A stretch of 13,488 nt of DNA from DASSTY01 sp035760645 (GTDB taxonomy: Bacteria; Gemmatimonadota; Gemmatimonadetes; Gemmatimonadales; GWC2-71-9), in contig DASTSO010000097.1 of assembly GCA_035760645.1 (NCBI GenBank), forward strand, positions 1 to 13,488. Reading direction: 5' to 3'. How positions within the stretch are numbered: the stretch's first letter is position 1; every line of letters starts with the position of its first letter. Made by a program: the position numbers and the translations under genes. A model generated the notes under the pieces. The model ran no database searches. It saw only the letters and a list, made by a program, of their open reading frames with translations, and had not been told where the DNA came from. Shown piece by piece: positions 12,894-13,488 of this stretch.

Positions 12894-13238
12894 ATGACCT
12901 TCAAGCCCTCGATCTGGTTTCCCATCTCCGCGGCGCTGAGCGCGATCAACCTCGGCGCCGTCTGGTTCGCCGCGGCCCCCGGCGAGCCGCTGCATGCCAC
13001 CACCCACGCCGCCCTCGCCCTGGGCTTCGGGCTCTGGGCCCAGCGGCTCCGGCAGCGACGCCAGGTCGCCGCCGCCGCCGACGCGGCCGCCGCGGCTGCG
13101 CTCCCCGCCGGCGGCGCGGCCTTCGAGGTGCTCGAGGCCGAGATGGACGACCTGCGCCGCGAGCTGGCCGAGGCGCAGGAGCGCATCGACTTCGCCGAGC
13201 GGGTTCTGGCGCAGGCGCCGCCCCGGGAACCGCAGTAG
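12894..13238 (+). CDS. Membrane-anchored coiled-coil protein, unknown function (114 aa)
   Basis: No family recognised. ATG 12894 follows CCGGAG at six bases. Two hydrophobic stretches, IWFPISAALSAINLGAVWFA (7-26) and TTHAALALGFGLWAQ (36-50), are followed by a basic RLRQRRQ, an Ala-rich linker, and a C-terminal helix with heptad spacing, FEVLEAEMDDLRRELAEAQE (76-95) continuing RIDFAERVL, that looks like a coiled coil on the cytosolic side. It could tether or oligomerise something at the membrane. Confidence 0.75.
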   Translation: MTFKPSIWFPISAALSAINLGAVWFAAAPGEPLHATTHAALALGFGLWAQRLRQRRQVAAAADAAAAAALPAGGAAFEVLEAEMDDLRRELAEAQERIDFAERVLAQAPPREPQ

Positions 13239-13281
13239 CCGCGAGCCCCACCCCCTGATCGCGAAAGGCAGGACCTCGCCG

Positions 13282-13488
13282 ATGACCACCGCCGCGCAGC
13301 CGTCCGGGACCATGGCCGCCTGGGAGCGGGAGATCCGCGCGCTCGAGGAGCGCGCCCGCGTCGCCTTCCTCGCCGGCGACGTCGCGACGCTCGACGCGAT
13401 GTGGGACGACCGCTTCCTGGTGAACTCGCCGCTCGAGGTGGTGAACGACAAGCGGAAGGTGCTCGGGCTGCTCGCCGCCGGCGTCATC
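13282..13488 (+). CDS. NTF2-like (DUF4440/SnoaL type) protein, N-terminal part (cut by window end)
   Basis: ATG 13282 follows AGGA (13270-13273) at eight bases; the frame runs off the right edge after 69 codons. The visible part is a first helix, LEERARVAFLAGDVATLDAM (21-40), then WDDRFLVNSP, which is the usual opening of DUF4440/SnoaL proteins with the W-x-D-x-F pocket strand. An alternative start is ATG 13312. A second NTF2-like gene, at 5257, is a different subtype by sequence. Function unknown. Confidence 0.8.
   Translation, partial: MTTAAQPSGTMAAWEREIRALEERARVAFLAGDVATLDAMWDDRFLVNSPLEVVNDKRKVLGLLAAGVI

Noticed and set aside
5257..13488. The two NTF2-like genes (5257 and 13282) as a recent duplication
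   Set aside because: They share only the general fold pattern; the visible parts show no close identity.

Overview
The window is very GC-rich (I estimate well above 70%) and densely coded. Almost every gene lies on the + strand; the one exception is a small lipoprotein gene at 9860-10231. The content is that of a Gram-negative, environmental heterotroph: an M13 zinc peptidase, lipoproteins, an outer-membrane barrel, TonB-like pieces, an RCC1 propeller, and several small conserved families (DUF2059, DUF6510, DUF2007, DUF2164, YiiD-type thioesterase). Several intergenic gaps carry a TATATTCC-like -10 box. My best guess is Gemmatimonadota, inferred from gene style and composition because there is no marker gene. 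I see no rRNA, tRNA, CRISPR array, transposase or phage gene.

Layout. 1-1148: the C-terminal part of an M13 metallopeptidase, cut by the left edge. 1149-1429: a gap with a striking nested inverted repeat (arms 1172-1216 and 1281-1325). 1430-3128: a tightly coupled three-gene unit of a cytosolic sulfite-oxidase-like molybdoenzyme, an FAD/NAD(P) ferredoxin-reductase-type protein, and a four-cysteine DUF6510 protein. 3382-3969: a decayed stretch with a frameshifted lipoprotein/TonB-like gene followed by the tail of a second TonB-like domain. 4109-5171: a secreted DUF2059 protein and a GNAT acetyltransferase. 5257-6605: an apparent operon of an NTF2-like protein, a small membrane protein, an Imm8-family immunity-like protein and a DUF2007 protein, with overlapping ends. 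6673-9838: an amidase with a Tat-like leader, a lipoprotein, a YiiD-type thioesterase and a glycine-rich membrane protein. 9860-10231 (-): a small lipoprotein, divergent from the next unit. 10365-11959: an RCC1-type lipoprotein with seven cysteine-paired repeats, overlapping by 4 nt with an outer-membrane barrel gene. 11995-12796: a short membrane protein, an ABM-type monooxygenase and a DUF2164 protein. 12894-13488: a membrane/coiled-coil protein and the start of another NTF2-like gene cut by the right edge.

Three places deserve most attention. The molybdoenzyme/flavin reductase/DUF6510 unit looks like a split, haem-free counterpart of the Mo plus FAD architecture of assimilatory nitrate reductase. 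The RCC1 lipoprotein plus barrel pair looks like a cell-surface module. The Imm8 homologue sits in an operon with no visible toxin. Most other genes are ordinary housekeeping or conserved hypotheticals.
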